Below are positions 1 to 12,089 of a stretch of 64,000 nt of DNA, piece by piece. The stretch comes from Ilex aquifolium (taxonomy: Eukaryota > Streptophyta > Magnoliopsida > Aquifoliales > Aquifoliaceae). Below the pieces are notes generated by a model. The model made no database searches and was not told the origin of the DNA. It saw only the letters and a list, made by a program, of their open reading frames with translations. The stretch lies in NCBI GenBank assembly GCA_951799425.1, contig OX637398.1, positions 23,811,770 through 23,875,769 of the forward strand, in the 5' to 3' direction. The position numbers were made by a program, and so were the translations under genes. Within the stretch, counting starts at the first letter, position 1. Every line of letters begins with the position of its first letter.

Positions 1-96
1 ATGGAGGTCCAAGTGAAGCTACACCACACGTCGCAGAGGGACTTTCGACGGAGAAACATAGCAAGGAAAGGAGCACCTAACCATGGTATTGGTTGA
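1..96 (+). pseudogene. 3' end of the post-gag frame of the preceding, off-window unit
   Basis: This is the last part of the long decayed frame that ends with NHGIG and a TGA at 94-96, as in every other unit. The upstream part lies outside the window. Confidence 0.8.
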
Positions 97-589
97 GGTA
101 TAATTCTCGAGTACTTGCATGCCCGACTTGGAGAGTAGTGGATTCGGCTTTGGTGAACCTAGGTAGGTTCCTCGCGGTTTTTTTCGAGGGGGTTTTTCGG
201 CGTCAACAAATAGCTAGTGTTCTTTACTTTCTACTGTACACACTTGCATTTGTTAGCACACACACACGCACTGTGTGGTTGTTTATTTGATTGTACGGAT
301 ATCATTCAACCATAGGTGTGGAATTGGGTCTATTGGGTTTGTTGGGATCGCCGTGAGATTGGCCAGAGTGAATTAATTGCATATTAATTAAAATCAATAA
401 TCATGGTCCAACGGGTTTTGTGGTGACTGAAAGGGTTCCCACATTCGTTGCCTCATATTTGTGAGGAGAGGTAGTTGTGGTAGGCATAGGTTTTAATTCG
501 TAATCAATTTGGGCTAAAATTGAGAAACCTATTCAACCCCCTTCAAGGTAATTGTCGAGAAATCTATCATTACTACTAGTTTGTGTTGA
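97..589 (+). other. LTR U5/leader-like non-coding region (unit 1; present in every unit)
   Basis: No coding potential is seen. The segment holds a perfect 7-bp inverted repeat (155-170), two T-runs flanking 'cgaggggg', a CA-rich stretch, an AT-rich palindromic stretch ('attaattgcatattaat') and the C-rich motif 'cctattcaaccccc' ahead of the gag ATG at 590. The T-run block followed by 'gtcaacaaata...gtgttctttactttct' and the C-rich motif resemble the 3' part of plant Ty1/copia LTRs and their leaders. I recognise this from family patterns only; no TG...CA borders, polypurine tract or clear tRNA primer-binding site could be placed. The equivalent segment begins 96 bp after each unit start. Confidence 0.5.
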
Positions 590-2495
590 ATGGGTTCTCA
601 AAAGGAAAGCGGTTCCATTGGACGACCACCACTCTTCGATGCATCGAACTTTGCAAAATCCTAAGAGAGCGTTTTCTTAAATCCATTGATGAGAGAGCGT
701 GGTTGACTCTCCAAGAGGGTTGGAGGCCTTCCGCCACCGCCAAAAAAGTTGAAAGTGGTCAAGTGGTGGTTGAAGTAAAATCCTCGAAGGTATAGATTAA
801 AAATGAGAATGAGTCAACGGGGTGAAACTCAAAAGGCTTGGATGCGATATTAAATGCCGCGACACCTAACTAGTTCCGAAGGATCGCTAATTGCAAAACT
901 TCAAAGGAAGCGTGCGATACCTTGGTTGTTTCCCACGAAGGGACTTCCTTGGTGGATATGGCTCAACGGCAAAGGTAGACCTCTCAGTTCGAGAGTTTGA
1001 GGGTGCAAGATGATGAAACATTAAAGAGAATTTCCTACTAAAATGCGTGATACCGTAAATTAATCATTTGCATTGGGTATCAGGGTTGACGATGTGGCCA
1101 TCAAGTGGAAAATCTTGTGGTCTCTAGCCGAGAGATTTCGTGTTAAGGTCTCATCCTTGGAGACATGTGTCAACATAGAGTTGGTGTCGGTGGAAGACCA
1201 AGTTGGGTCTATCTTGACCTTTGAGATGATCCTTCCATCCTTAAAGTAAGCTAAGGGCAGGGCCTTGAGCTCAAATAATCAAGGAGGAGGTAAATTCGGG
1301 TGACCCCGATTTTGAGAGGAGGACCTAGCCTTGATTGCAAAGAAGTTCAAAAAATATTTCAAGACTAGTAATGCTGAGTCCTCAAGGCCGAAAGGAAAGC
1401 CTAGTAGACGTAGCACTCCTACGGAGGGAAGAGAAAAAAGGGGAAGGGACTCTCGAAAAGAAGTTGACAAAAAGGGGCATGGTTTCCAATGCTTTGAATG
1501 TCAAGGATTTGGACATATTGTATCGGAAAGCCCACATAGAAAGAAGTGAGGTTTGCACAATGAAAGTTGGAGGGCTATGAAAGCCAAGAAGTGGCGTGAT
1601 CGTGAAAGTTAGTCGACGTCGGGTGATGACTCCTCTTCTCGAGATGATGAAGAGAATTTTACGGCTTTTGCAGGACCAGTCTCCTCTACCCCCTCCCCCA
1701 AGAGAAACTTCCGCGAGTGTAGTTGAAGCAAGTGCTACCACGGAGGTACAAGACTAGGACAAGGAAATCCCCACATGTGTGGAGGGCAAAGATTGCTATG
1801 AGGATATTCAAGACGCATATGGTCAATAATTGTTTGTGCAATTCTTCAAGCAATAGGAGGAGGTGCTCTCCTTGAGTGATCAGGTCAACTCAAGTGAAGA
1901 AGGGACAAGAGGCCTTCAAGATCACTTGGTCAAGTCCAAGGCCCAAATACGTAGCCTAGAAGATGAGAACAAGTCTCTCCCTGACCGAATGAGTTATCTT
2001 TAGAGAGAGTGGCATGAGCTCGTCAAATCTAACAAGAATCTCGAGTCAAAATGTGTCAAACTTGATAAAGATCACCGTGAATCGAATAAGCCCCCCAACA
2101 GACTTCCCCAATGAAATGAGAAGTTTGGTAGGATGTTATCTGTGGGAAAAAGTGTAGGTGATAATCGTGGTTTAGGCAACACAAATGAACGCACCCACAC
2201 TTCTTCCAAGACCGTGTTTGTCAAGGGTATCACCAACCCATCACCCCGACAAGTTGGCACATGCCCAAAATTTTTTAAGAATGATAAGGGTGGGAATTCA
2301 AAGAAGAAGGTTGCTAAAGAAACCGAAATCATTGGTGTGTGCAGACCAAGGATTGTTGGCGTGCCCATAATCGCTCGAGGCCTAGATGAACCGTGCGGTA
2401 TGGAGGTCCAAGTGAAGCTACACCACACGTCGCAGAGGGACTTTCGACGGAGAAACATAGCAAGGAAAGGAGCATCTAACCATGGTATTGGTTGA
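590..2495 (+). pseudogene. UBN2-type Ty1/copia gag pseudogene, unit 1
   Basis: Gag is the retroelement's structural RNA-binding protein; this copy cannot make one. ATG 590 opens 24 codons (MGSQKESGSIGRPP, then LFDASNFA). The frame then shifts near 652, where the family's conserved YWK motif is reduced to K, and runs on as RFLKSIDERAWLTLQEGW. A second shift follows codon 1024-1026; the UBN2 core (WSLAERFRVKVSSLE and onward) lies at 1082-1246, then LIAKKFKKYFK at 1331 and the zinc knuckle at 1490-1531, whose fourth ligand is Ser. A third shift near 1703 leads to the charged post-gag region, LSVGKSVGDNRGLG and SKTVFVKG, ending at TGA 2493. Stops lie at 823, 871, 976, 1061, 1247, 1301, 1313, 1547, 1610, 1755, 1827, 2001 and 2112. 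Stops private to this unit are TAG 793 (others TGG) and TAG 1854 (others CAG). Unit 1 alone reads TGG at 1118 where the others have TGA. Confidence 0.85.
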
Positions 2496-4795
2496 GGTAT
2501 AATTCTCGAGTACTTGCATGCCCGACTTGGAGAGTAGTGGATTCGGCTTTGGTGAACCTAGGTAGGTTCCTCGCCGTTTTTTTCGAGGGCGTTTTTCGGC
2601 GTCAACAAATAGCTAGTGTTCTTTACTTTCTACTGTAGACACTTGCATTTGTTAGCACAGACACACGCACTGTGTGGTTGTTTATTTGATTGTACGGATA
2701 TCATTCAACCATAGGTGTGCAATTGGGTCTATTGGGTTTGTTGGGATCGCCGTGAGATTGGCCAGAGTGAATTAATTGCATATTAATTAAAATCAATAAT
2801 CATGGTCCAACGGGTTTTGTGGTGACTGAAAGGGTTCCCACATTCGTTGCCTCATATTTGTGAGGAGAGGTAGTTGTGGTAGGCATAGGTTTTAATTCGT
2901 AATCAATTTGGGCTAAAATTGAGAAACCTATTCAACCCCCTTCAAGGTAATTGTCGAGAAATCAATCATTACTACTAGTTTGTGTTGAATGGGTTCTCAA
3001 AAGGAAAGCGGTTCCATTGGACGACCACCACTCTTCGATGCATCGAACTTTGCAAAATCCTAAGAGAGCGTTTTCTTAAATCCATTGATGAGAGAGCGTG
3101 GTTGACTCTCCAAGAGGGTTGGAGGCCTTCCGCCACCGCCAAAAAAGTTGAAAGTGGTCAAGTGGTGGTTGAAGTAAAATCCTCGAAGGTATGGATTAAA
3201 AATGAGAATGAGTCAACGGGGTGAAACTCAAAAGGCTTGGATGCGATATTAAATGCCGCGACACCTAACTAGTTCCGAAGGATCGCTAATTGCAAAACTT
3301 CAAAGGAAGCGTGCGATACCTTGGTTGTTTCCCACGAAGGGACTTCCTTGGTGGAGATGGCTCAACTGCAAAGGTAGACCTCTTAGTTCGAGAGTTTGAG
3401 GGTGCAAGATGATGAAACATTAAAGAGAATTTCCTACTAAAATGCGTGATACCGTAAATTAATCATTTGCATTAGGTATCATGGTTGACGATGTGGCCAT
3501 CAAGTGGAAAATCTTGTGATCTCCAGCGGAGAGATTTCGTGTTAAGGTCTCATCCTTGGAGACAAGTGTCAACATAGAGTTGGTGTCGGTGGAAGACCAA
3601 GTTGGGTCTATCTTGACCTTTGAGATGATCCTTCCATCCTTAAAGTAAGCTAAGGGCAGGGCCTTGAGCTCAAATAATCAAGGAGGAGGTAAATTCGGGT
3701 GACCCCGATTTTGAGAGGAGGACCTATCCATGATTGCAAAGAAGTTCAACAAATATTTCAAGACTAGTAATGCTGAGTCCTCAAGGCCGAAAGGAAAGCC
3801 TAGTAGACGTAGCACTCCTACGGAGGGAAGAGAAAAAAGGGGAAGGGACTCTCGAAAAGAAGTTGACAAGAAGGGGCAAGGTTTCCAATGCTTTGAATGT
3901 CAAGGATTTGGACATATTTTATCGGAAAACCCACGTAGAAAGAAGAGAGGTTTGCACAATGAAAGTTGGAGGGCTATGAAAGCCAAGTGGCGTGATCGTG
4001 AAAGTTAGTCGACGTCGGGTGATGACTCCTCTTCTCGAGATGATGAAGAGAATTTTACGGCTTTTGCAGGACCAGTCTCCTCTACCCCCTCCCCCAAGAG
4101 AAACTTCCGCGAGTGTAGTTGAAGCAAGTGCTACCACGGAGGTACATGACTAGGACAAGGAAATCCCCACATGTGTGTAGGGCGAAGATTGCTATGAGGA
4201 TATTCAAGACGTATATGGTCAATAATTGTTTGTGCAATTCTTCAAGCAACAGGAGGAGGTGCTCTCCTCGAGTGATCAGGCCAACTCAAGTGAAGAAGGG
4301 ACAAGAGGCCTTCAAGATCACTTGGTCAAGTCCAAGGCCCAAATACGTAGCCTAGAAGATGAGAACAAGTCTCTCCCTGACCGAATGAGTTATCTTTAGA
4401 GAGAGTGGCATGAGCTCGTCAAATCTAAGAAGAATCTTGTGTCAAAATGTGTCAAACTTGATAAAGATCACCGTGAATCGAATAAGCCCCCCAACAGACT
4501 TCCCCAATGAAATGAGAAGTTTGGTAGGATGTTATCTGTGGGAAAAAGTGTAGGTGATAATCGTGGTTTAGGCAACACAAATGAACGCACCCACACTTCT
4601 TCCAAGACCGTGTTTGTCAAGGGTATCACCAACCTATCACCCCGACAAGTTGGCACATGCCCAAAATTTTTTAAGAATGATAAGGGTGGGAATTCAAAGA
4701 AGAAGGTTGCTAAAGAAACCGAAATCATTGGTGTGTGCAGACCAAGGATTGTTGGCGTGCCCATAATCGCTCGAGGCCTAGATGAACCGTGCGGT
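2400..4795 (+). repeat. Monomer unit 2 (2396 bp)
   Basis: Member of the 2396-bp subfamily: it lacks one 'aag' near 3987 and shares most diagnostic bases with units 8-10, although four 2400-bp units lie between them. Private changes are 'cgagggcg' in the T-run block near 2588 and 'cacagacac' in the CA-rich stretch. Confidence 0.97.
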
Positions 4796-4891
4796 ATGGA
4801 GGTCCAAGTGAAGCTACACCACACGTCGCAGAGGGACTTTCGACGGAGAAACATAGCAAGGAAAGGAGCATCTAACCATGGTATTGGTTGA
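2989..4891 (+). pseudogene. gag pseudogene, unit 2
   Basis: Shares the common stops and shifts but has ATG at the MIAKKFNKYFK segment (3730) and no stop after the zinc knuckle, leaving 92 codons open (3730-4008). The knuckle's fourth position is AAC (Asn, 3928-3930) instead of the AGC (Ser) of other units, and nearby codons read HILSENPRRKK. Confidence 0.83.
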
Positions 4892-7193
4892 GGTATAATT
4901 CTCGAGTACTTGCATGCCCGACTTGGAGAGTAGTGGATTCGGCTTTGGTGAACCTAGGTAGGTTCCTCGCCGTTTTTTTCGAGGGGGTTTTTCGGCGTCA
5001 ACAAATAGCTAGTGTTCTTTACTTTCTACTGTACACACTTGCATTTGTTAGCACACACACACGCACTGTGTGGTTGTTTATTTGATTGTACGGATATCAT
5101 TCAACCATAGGTGTGGAATTGGGTCTATTGGGTTTGTTGGGATCGCCGTGAGATTGGCCAGAGTGAATTAATTGCATATTAATTAAAATCAATAATCATG
5201 GTCCAACGGGTTTTGTGGTGACTGAAAGGGTTCCCACATTCGTTGCCTCATATTTGTGAGGAGAGGTAGTTGTGGTAGGCATAGGTTTTAATTCGTAATC
5301 AATTTGGGGTAAAATTGAGAAACCTATTCAACCCCCTTCAAGGTAATTGTCGAGAAATCTATCATTACTACTAGTTTGTGTTGAATGGGTTCTCAAAAGG
5401 AAAGCGGTTCCATTGGACGACCACCACTCTTCGATGCATCGAACTTTGCAAAATCCTAAGAGAGCGTTTTCTTAAATCCATTGATGAGAGAGCGTGGTTG
5501 ACTCTCCAAGAGGGTTGGAGGCCTTCCGCCACCGCCAAAAAAGTTGAAAGTGGTCAAGTGGTGGTTGAAGTAAAATCCTCGAAGGTATGGATTAAAAATG
5601 AGAATGAGTCAACGGGGTGAAACTCAAAAGGCTTGGATGCGATATTAAATGCCACGACACCTAACTAGTTCCGAAGGATCGCTAATGCAAAACTTCAAAG
5701 GAAGCGTGCGATACCTTGGTTGTTTCCCACGAAGGGACTTCCTTGGTGGATATGGCGCAACGGCAAAGGTAGACCTCTCAGTTCGAGAGTTTGATGGTGC
5801 AAGATGATGAAACATTAAAGAGAATTTCCTACTAAAATGCGTGATACTGTAAATTAATCATTTGCATTGGGTATCAGGGTTGACGATGTGGCCATCAAGT
5901 GGAAAATCTTGTGATCTCCAGCGGAGAGATTTCGTGTTAAGGTCTCATCCTTGGAGACATGTGTCAACATAGAGTTGGTGTCGGTGGAAGACCAAGTTGG
6001 GTCTATCTTGACCTTTGAGATGATCCTTCCATCCTTAAAGTAAGCTAAGGGCAGGGCCTTGAGCTCAAATAATCAAGGAGGAGGTAAATTCGGGTGACCC
6101 CGATTCTGAGAGGAGGACCTAGCCTTGATTGCAAAGAAGTTCAAAAAATATTTCAAGACTAGTAATGCTGAGTCCTCAAGGCCGAAAGGAAAGCCTAGTA
6201 GACGTAGCACTCCTACGGAGGGAAGAGAAAAAAGGGGAAGGGACTCTCGAAAAGAAGTTGACAAAAAGGGGCATGGTTTCCAATGCTTTGAATGTCAAGG
6301 ATTTGGACATATTGTATCGGAAAGCCCACATAGAAAGAAGTGAGGTTTGCACAATGAAAGTTGGAGGGCTATGAAAGCCAAGAAGTGGCGTGATCGTGAA
6401 AGTTAGTCGACGTCGGGTGATGACTCCTCTTCTCGAGATGATGAAGAGAATTTTACGGCTTTTGCAGGACCAGTCTCCTCTACTCCCTACCCCAAGAGAA
6501 ACTTCCGCGAGTGTAGTTGAAGCAAGTGCTACCACGGAGGTACAAGACAAGGACAAGGAAATCCCCACATGTGTGGAGGGCAAAGATTGCTATGAGGATA
6601 TTCAAGACGCATATGGTCAATAATTGTTTGTGCAATTCTTCAAGCAACAGGAGGAGGTGCTCTCCTCGAGTGATCAGGTCAACTCAAGTGAAGAAGGGAC
6701 AAGAGGCCTTCAAGATCACTTGGTCAAGTCCAAGGCCCAAATACGTAGCCTAGAAGATGAGAACAAGTCTCTCCCTGACCGAATGAGTTATCTTTAGAGA
6801 GAGTGGCATGAGCTCGTCAAATCTAAGAAGAATCTTGAGTCAAAATGTGTCAAACTTGATAAAGATCACCGTGAATCGAATAAGCCCCCCAACAGACTTC
6901 CCCAATGAAATGAGAAGTTTGGTAGGATGTTATCTGTGGGAAAAAGTGTAGGTGATAATCGTGGTTTAGGCAACACAAATGAACGCACCCACACTTCTTC
7001 CAAGACCGTGTTTGTCAAGGGTATCACCAACCCATCACCCCGACAAGTTGGCACATGCCCAAAATTTTTTAAGAATGATAAGGGTGGGAATTCAAAGAAG
7101 AAGGTTGCTAAAGAAACCGAAATCATTGGTGTGTGCAGACCAAGGATTGTTGGCGTGCCCATAATCGCTCGAGGCCTAGATGAACCGTGCGGT
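4796..7193 (+). repeat. Monomer unit 3 (2398 bp)
   Basis: A mosaic: one base is missing in 'gctaatgc' near 5683, 'ttggggta' occurs in the leader as in unit 8, and 'ctccagcggag' as in units 2 and 8-10, while the zinc-knuckle half looks like units 1 and 4-7. Confidence 0.97.
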
Positions 7194-7289
7194 ATGGAGG
7201 TCCAAGTGAAGCTACACCACACGTCGCAGAGGGACTTTCGACGGAGAAACATAGCAAGGAAAGGAGCACCTAACCATGGTATTGGTTGA
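5385..7289 (+). pseudogene. gag pseudogene, unit 3
   Basis: Uniquely lacks one stop common to the others: the post-gag frame reads GTACAAGACAAGGAC near 6541, with AAG where other units have TAG, so 77 codons stay open at 6390-6623. The extra 1-bp deletion near 5683 shifts the frame ahead of the UBN2 core. Confidence 0.83.
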
Positions 7290-9593
7290 GGTATAATTCT
7301 CGAGTACTTGCATGCCCGACTTGGAGAGTAGTGGATTCGGCTTTGGTGAACCTAGGTAGGTTCCTCGCCGTTTTTTTCGAGGGGGTTTTTCGGCGTCAAC
7401 AAATAGCTAGTGTTCTTTACTTTCTACTGTACACACTTGCATTTGTTAGCACACACACACGCACTGTGTGGTTGTTTATTTGATTGTACGGATATCATTC
7501 AACCATAGGTGTGGAATTGGGTCTATTGGGTTTGTTGGGATCGCCGTGAGATTGGCCAGAGTGAATTAATTGCATATTAATTAAAATCAATAATCATGGT
7601 CCAACGGGTTTTGTGGTGACTGAAAGGGTTCCCACATTCGTTGCCTCATATTTGTGAGGAGAGGTAGTTGTGGTAGGCATAGGTTTTAATTCGTAATCAA
7701 TTTGGGCTAAAATTGAGAAACCTATTCAACCCCCTTCAAGGTAATTGTCGAGAAATCAATCATTACTACTAGTTTGTGTTGAACGGGTTCTCAAAAGGAA
7801 AGCGGTTCCATTGGACGACCACCACTCTTCGATGCATCGAACTTTGCAAAATCCTAAGAGAGCGTTTTCTTAAATCCATTGATGAGAGAGCGTGGTTGAC
7901 TCTCCAAGAGGGTTGGAGGCCTTCCGCCACCGCCAAAAAAGTTGAAAGTGGTCAAGTGGTGGTTGAAGTAAAATCCTCGAAGGTATGGATTAAAAATGAG
8001 AATGAGTCAACGGGGGTGAAACTCAAAAGGCTTGGATGCGATATTAAATGCCGCGACACCTAACTAGTTCCGAAGGATCGCTAATTGCAAAACTTCAAAG
8101 GAAGCGTGCGATACCTTGGTTGTTTCCCACGAAGGGACTTCCTTGGTGGATATGGCTCAACGGCAAAGGTAGACCTCTCAGTTCGAGAGTTTGAGGGTGC
8201 AAGATGATGAAACATTAAAGAGAATTTCCTACTAAAATGCGTGATACCGTAAATTAATCATTTGCATTGGGTATCAGGGTTGACGATGTGGCCATCAAGT
8301 GGAAAATCTTGTGATCTCTAGCCGAGAGATTCCGTGTTAAGGTCTCATCCTTGGAGACATGTGTCAACATAGAGTTGGTGTCGGTGGAAGACCAAGTTGG
8401 GTCTATCTTGACCTTTGAGATGATCCTTCCATCCTTAAAGTAAGCTAAGGGCAGGGCCTTGAGCTCAAATAATCAAGGAGGAGGTAAATTCGGGTGACCC
8501 CGATTTTGAGAGGAGGACCTAGCCTTGATTGCAAAGAAGTTCAAAAAATATTTCAAGACTAGTAATGCTGAGTCCTCAAGGCCGAAAGGAAAGCCTAGTA
8601 GACGTAGCACTCCTACGGAGGGAAGAGAAAAAAGGGGAAGGGACTCTCGAAAAGAAGTTGACAAAAAGGGGCATGGTTTCCAATGCTTTGAATGTCAAGG
8701 ATTTGGACATATTGTATCGGAAAGCCCACATAGAAAGAAGTGAGGTTTGCACAATGAAAGTTGGAGGGCTATGAAAGCCAAGAAGTGGCGTGATCGTGAA
8801 AGTTAGTCGACGTCGGGTGATGACTCCTCTTCTCGAGATGATGAAGAGAATTTTACGGCTTTTGCAGGACCAGTCTCCTCTACCCCCTCCCCCAAGAGAA
8901 ACTTCCGAGAGTGTAGTTGAAGCAAGTGCTACCACGGAGGTACAAGACTAGGACAAGGAAATCCCCACATGTGTGGAGGGCAAAGATTGCTATGAGGATA
9001 TTCAAGACGCATATGGTCAATAATTGTTTGTGCAATTCTTCAAGCAACAGGAGGAGGTGCTCTCCTTGAGTGATCAGGTCAACTCAAGTGAAGAAGGGAC
9101 AAGAGGCCTTCAAGATCACTTGGTCAAGTCCAAGGCCCAAATACGTAGCCTAGAAGATGAGAACAAGTCTCTCCCTGACCGAATGAGTTATCTTTAGAGA
9201 GAGTGGCATGAGCTCGTCAAATCTAAGAAGAATCTCGAGTCAAAATGTGTCAAACTTGATAAAGATCACCGTGAATCGAATAAGCCCCCCAACAGACTTC
9301 CCCAATGAAATGAGAAGTTTGGTAGGATGTTATCTGTGGGAAAAAGTGTAGGTGATAATCGTGGTTTAGGCAACACAAATGAACGCACCCACACTTCTTC
9401 CAAGACCGTGTTTGTCAAGGGTATCACCAACCCATCACCCCGACAAGTTGGCACATGCCCAAAATTTTTTAAGAATGATAAGGGTGGGAATTCAAAGAAG
9501 AAGGTTGCTAAAGAAACCGAAATCATTGGTGTGTGCAGACCAAGGATTGTTGGCGTGCCCATAATCGCTCGAGGCCTAGATGAACCGTGCGGT
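7194..9593 (+). repeat. Monomer unit 4 (2400 bp)
   Basis: First of four consecutive 2400-bp units defined by an extra G ('cgggggtgaaac' near 8015) and 'ttccgagag' in place of 'ttccgcgag'. Retains 'gcacctaacc' like unit 1. Confidence 0.97.
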
Positions 9594-9689
9594 ATGGAGG
9601 TCCAAGTGAAGCTACACCACACGTCGCAGAGGGACTTTCGACGGAGAAACATAGCAAGGAAAGGAGCATCTAACCATGGTATTGGTTGA
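7783..9689 (+). pseudogene. gag pseudogene, unit 4 (start codon lost)
   Basis: The gag ATG is ACG at 7783-7785. The extra G near 8015 turns the stop after NESTG into a shifted 15-codon extension (VKLKRLG...) that is not gag sequence. Confidence 0.83.
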
Positions 9690-11993
9690 GGTATAATTCT
9701 CGAGTACTTGCATGCCCGACTTGGAGAGTAGTGGATTCGGCTTTGGTGAACCTAGGTAGGTTCCTCGCCGTTTTTTTCGAGGGGGTTTTTCGGCGTCAAC
9801 AAATAGCTAGTGTTCTATACTTTCTACTGTACACACTTGCATTTGTTAGCACACACACACGCACTGTGTGGTTGTTTATTTGATTGTACGGATATCATTC
9901 AACCATAGGTGTGGAATTGGGTCTATTGGGTTTGTTGGGATCGCCGTGAGATTGGCCAGAGTGAATTAATTGCATATTAATTAAAATCAATAATCATGGT
10001 CCAACGGGTTTTGTGGTGACTGAAAGGGTTCCCACATTCGTTGCCTCATATTTGTGAGGAGAGGTAGTTGTGGTAGGCATAGGTTTTAATTCGTAATCAA
10101 TTTGGGCTAAAATTGAGAAACCTATTCAACCCCCTTCAAGGTAATTGTCGAGAAATCAATCATTACTACTAGTTTGTGTTGAACGGGTTCTCAAAAGGAA
10201 AGCGGTTCCATTGGACGACCACCACTCTTCGATGCATCGAACTTTGCAAAATCCTAAGAGAGCGTTTTCTTAAATCCATTGATGAGAGAGCGTGGTTGAC
10301 TCTCCAAGAGGGTTGGAGGCCTTCCGCCACCGCCAAAAAAGTTGAAAGTGGTCAAGTGGTGGTTGAAGTAAAATCCTCGAAGGTATGGATTAAAAATGAG
10401 AATGAGTCAACGGGGGTGAAACTCAAAAGGCTTGGATGCGATATTAAATGCCGCGACACCTAACTAGTTCCGAAGGATCGCTAATTGCAAAACTTCAAAG
10501 GAAGCGTGCGATACCTTGGTTGTTTCCCACGAAGGGACTTCCTTGGTGGATATGGCTCAACGGCAAAGGTAGACCTCTCAGTTCGAGAGTTTGAGGGTGC
10601 AAGATGATGAAACATTAAAGAGAATTTCCTACTAAAATGCGTGATACCGTAAATTAATCATTTGCATTGGGTATCAGGGTTGACGATGTGGCCATCAAGT
10701 GGAAAATCTTGTGATCTCTAGCCGAGAGATTCCGTGTTAAGGTCTCATCCTTGGAGACATGTGTCAACATAGAGTTGGTGTCGGTGGAAGACCAAGTTGG
10801 GTCTATCTTGACCTTTGAGATGATCCTTCCATCCTTAAAGTAAGCTAAGGGCAGGGCCTTGAGCTCAAATAATCAAGGAGGAGGTAAATTCGGGTGACCC
10901 CGATTTTGAGAGGAGGACCTAGCCTTGATTGCAAAGAAGTTCAAAAAATATTTCAAGACTAGTAATGCTGAGTCCTCAAGGCCGAAAGGAAAGCCTAGTA
11001 GACGTAGCACTCCTACGGAGGGAAGAGAAAAAAGGGGAAGGGACTCTCGAAAAGAAGTTGACAAAAAGGGGCATGGTTTCCAATGCTTTGAATGTCAAGG
11101 ATTTGGACATATTGTATCGGAAAGCCCACATAGAAAGAAGTGAGGTTTGCACAATGAAAGTTGGAGGGCTATGAAAGCCAAGAAGTGGCGTGATCGTGAA
11201 AGTTAGTCGACGTCGGGTGATGACTCCTCTTCTCGAGATGATGAAGAGAATTTTACGGCTTTTGCAGGACCAGTCTCCTCTACCCCCTCCCCCAAGAGAA
11301 ACTTCCGAGAGTGTAGTTGAAGCAAGTGCTACCACGGAGGTACAAGACTAGGACAAGGAAATCCCCACATGTGTGGAGGGCAAAGATTGCTATGAGGATA
11401 TTCAAGACGCATATGGTCAATAATTGTTTGTGCAATTCTTCAAGCAACAGGAGGAGGTGCTCTCCTTGAGTGATCAGGTCAACTGAAGTGAAGAAGGGAC
11501 AAGAGGCCTTCAAGATCACTTGGTCAAGTCCAAGGCCCAAATACGTAGCCTAGAAGATGAGAACAAGTCTCTCCCTGACCGAATGAGTTATCTTTAGAGA
11601 GAGTGGCATGAGCTCGTCAAATCTAAGAAGAATCTCGAGTCAAAATGTGTCAAACTTGATAAAGATCACCGTGAATCGAATAAGCCCCCCAACAGACTTC
11701 CCCAATGAAATGAGAAGTTTGGTAGGATGTTATCTGTGGGAAAAAGTGTAGGTGATAATCGTGGTTTAGGCAACACAAATGAACGCACCCACACTTCTTC
11801 CAAGACCGTGTTTGTCAAGGGTATCACCAACCCATCACCCCGACAAGTTGGCACATGCCCAAAATTTTTTAAGAATGATAAGGGTGGGAATTCAAAGAAG
11901 AAGGTTGCTAAAGAAACCGAAATCATTGGTGTGTGCAGACCAAGGATTGTTGGCGTGCCCATAATCGCTCGAGGCCTAGATGAACCGTGCGGT
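9594..11993 (+). repeat. Monomer unit 5 (2400 bp)
   Basis: 2400-bp subfamily. Carries 'gttctatac' in the U5-like part (shared only with unit 7) and 'aactgaagtg' near 11483 (shared only with unit 6). Confidence 0.97.
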
Positions 11994-12089
11994 ATGGAGG
12001 TCCAAGTGAAGCTACACCACACGTCGCAGAGGGACTTTCGACGGAGAAACATAGCAAGGAAAGGAGCATCTAACCATGGTATTGGTTGA
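10183..12089 (+). pseudogene. gag pseudogene, unit 5 (start codon lost)
   Basis: ACG replaces the gag ATG at 10183. In the post-gag frame TCA becomes TGA near 11484, adding a private stop shared with unit 6; the antisense frame is open across it. Confidence 0.83.

Larger units (their letters stand above)
1..2399 (+). repeat. Monomer unit 1 (2399 bp)
   Basis: First unit, phase set by the window start. Its first 96 bp end the decayed frame of the preceding unit (stop TGA 94-96), 97-589 are LTR-tail-like, and 590 onwards is gag. It carries 'ctcgcgg' before the T-run and 'gaaatctatc' in the leader, states otherwise seen together only in the right-hand units 23-27, and 'gcacctaacc' shared only with unit 4. 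Confidence 0.97.

Noticed and set aside
257-272. CA-repeat in the U5-like region as a microsatellite locus
   Set aside because: Only five or so CA units, and it belongs to the monomer rather than forming its own repeat.
93-290. 65-codon plus-strand frame in the U5-like region
   Set aside because: It uses a non-ATG start, crosses T-rich LTR-like DNA, and is opened or closed by a single C/G change (ctgtaCac/ctgtaGac) between units.
1072-1084. 'attgggtatcagg', similar to the tRNA-Met primer-binding site of plant retroelements
   Set aside because: It is part of the gag codons for ALGIR and lies inside the UBN2 coding segment, not after an LTR.
2072-2458. Antisense 128-codon frame recurring in most units, and other minus-strand frames of 63, 86 and 119 codons
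   Set aside because: They lie opposite recognisable gag-derived frames, show no family motif, and persist only because the units are near-identical.
2494-2506. TATA-like 'ggtataattc' just after the terminal stop
   Set aside because: A short AT-rich match without other promoter signals; not enough to call a promoter.
7776-8063. Longer 95-codon frame of units 4-7 ending VKLKRLGCDIKCRDT
   Set aside because: The extension results from one extra G and is out of the gag frame; the true continuation (NSKGLDAILN) is in another frame.
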